Positions 63,243-64,000 of a stretch of DNA of 64,000 nucleotides are shown here, piece after piece. Location: assembly GCF_038806765.1 (NCBI RefSeq), contig NZ_CP152389.1, positions 3,658,001 to 3,722,000 of the forward strand. Reading direction: 5' to 3'. This stretch comes from Mucilaginibacter sp. CSA2-8R (GTDB taxonomy: Bacteria > Bacteroidota > Bacteroidia > Sphingobacteriales > Sphingobacteriaceae). The stretch's first letter is position 1. Every line of letters starts with the position of its first letter. The position numbers and the translations under genes were made by a program. The notes beneath the pieces were generated by a model. The model was not told the origin of the DNA, searched no databases, and worked only from the letters and a program-made list of their open reading frames with translations.

Positions 63243-63249
63243 CTTGTTG

Positions 63250-64000
63250 ATGAATAGTGAGACTACTGCAACCCAAAATACGCTGCAACTTTATCCTTAC
63301 CAGGAAGCCGATATTAATACTTTGTTTGAGCGCATGGCGCAATCTTCGGGTAATAAAAGGCTACTATACCAGTTACCTACGGGCGGAGGTAAAACCACGA
63401 TATTTTCAGAAATAGCTAAACGTTTTATACAGCAATACAACCAAAAAGTTATTATTCTTACTCACCGGCAAGAATTGTGCAACCAAACATCTACGCGATT
63501 AAAGGTACTTGGCGTTAATAACAAGGCGATTGTAAGTACCGTAAAAAAGCTTAGCAAGCGTGAGAATTACTCCTGCTTTGTGGCCATGGTTGAAACACTA
63601 AAAAATCGTATCAAAGACGGTATCATCAGTACAAATGAAATTGGATTGGTGATTATAGATGAAGCGCATCATAATTCTTTTCATAAATTGTTGGGTAATT
63701 TTAGCAATGCCACCGTTTTGGGCGTAACAGCTACCCCATTCAGCTCCGACATTAATTTGCCTATGCGTAAAAATTATGATGAGCTAATTGTTGGCGAAAA
63801 CATTGAGTCGTTAATTCAGCAAGGCTATTTGGCTAAACCCGTGAGCTGGCGGTATGATGTAGAACTTAACTCGCTAAAAACCGGCATCCATGGTGACTTT
63901 ACAGTAAGTACATCCGATGAGTTATACTCGTCGCCGGCTATGCTCGAGCTGCTATTGCATGCCTATGAAGAGCATTCAAAAAACAAAAAGACGTTAATTT
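63250..64000 (+). CDS. DEAD/DEAH-box helicase, 3' truncated by window edge
   Basis: The first 250 codons are present. Superfamily 2 motifs: LQLYPYQEADI (Q-like start), Walker A YQLPTGGGKTTIFS, Ia VIILTHRQELCNQT, II VIIDEAHHNSFHK (DEAH) and III LGVTATPF. The order and spacing match SSL2/ResIII-type helicases, which open duplexes or translocate on DNA. There is no partner gene inside the window and the C-terminal domain is missing, so a role in repair, restriction or another process cannot be told. Confidence 0.88.
   Translation, partial: MNSETTATQNTLQLYPYQEADINTLFERMAQSSGNKRLLYQLPTGGGKTTIFSEIAKRFIQQYNQKVIILTHRQELCNQTSTRLKVLGVNNKAIVSTVKKLSKRENYSCFVAMVETLKNRIKDGIISTNEIGLVIIDEAHHNSFHKLLGNFSNATVLGVTATPFSSDINLPMRKNYDELIVGENIESLIQQGYLAKPVSWRYDVELNSLKTGIHGDFTVSTSDELYSSPAMLELLLHAYEEHSKNKKTLI

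Noticed and set aside
63250..64000. Start of a defence system
   Set aside because: Only the N-terminal helicase motifs are visible and no partner gene is in the window.

Overview
The window looks like chromosome of a Bacteroidota member of the family Sphingobacteriaceae, most like Mucilaginibacter or Pedobacter. The genus is inferred from remembered protein families, not from a search. Pointers are the moderate GC content, frequent TAnnTTTG promoter elements with almost no Shine-Dalgarno sites, the Thermus-type NADP isocitrate dehydrogenase, the FtsK-LolA gene pair, paired Tat-type ferritin-like proteins, and an exosortase with a C-terminally sorted substrate. I see no insertion sequence, prophage, integrase or CRISPR array, and only one tRNA (His).

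Layout. 1-3.9 kb: a truncated GT87-like membrane glycosyltransferase and a HI0933-type flavoprotein, divergent from nuoAB, which stand without the rest of the complex I genes, then a lipoprotein. 3.9-16.4 kb: icd, purK-purE-kdsB, a decayed secreted-protein gene, an M23 endopeptidase lipoprotein, pyrG-yidC and mutS. 16.5-21 kb: a lipoprotein with two DTG motifs that resembles eukaryotic pepsins, then a three-gene exosortase cassette (Asn/Gly-rich sorted substrate, exosortase, small membrane partner) and an EcsC-like protein. 21-27 kb: a GH13 amylase, an SGNH hydrolase, a PAS histidine kinase, a DoxX-like protein and a phosphatase.

27.1-31.7 kb (minus strand) is the most system-like region. It holds a small soluble protein with a CPPDC tail, three tandem copies of an unrecognised multi-TM protein (the middle one decayed), and a NarL-type histidine kinase and response regulator. 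The last membrane gene overlaps the kinase gene by 11 bp. 31.7-33.5 kb is mostly non-coding, with a candidate structured RNA, a strong terminator, a short gene pair and tRNA-His.

33.6-64 kb is largely housekeeping: rnhA, fbp, a purL operon, glgB, recQ, a carbamoyltransferase-GT2 pair, lolA-ftsK, an ankyrin protein, an NPP-type phosphodiesterase, two ferritin-like exported proteins, scpB, a GNAT-like protein, mpl, an Rrf2/NmrA pair and the start of a DEAH helicase. Convergent gene pairs are separated by long, often perfect, bidirectional terminator hairpins.
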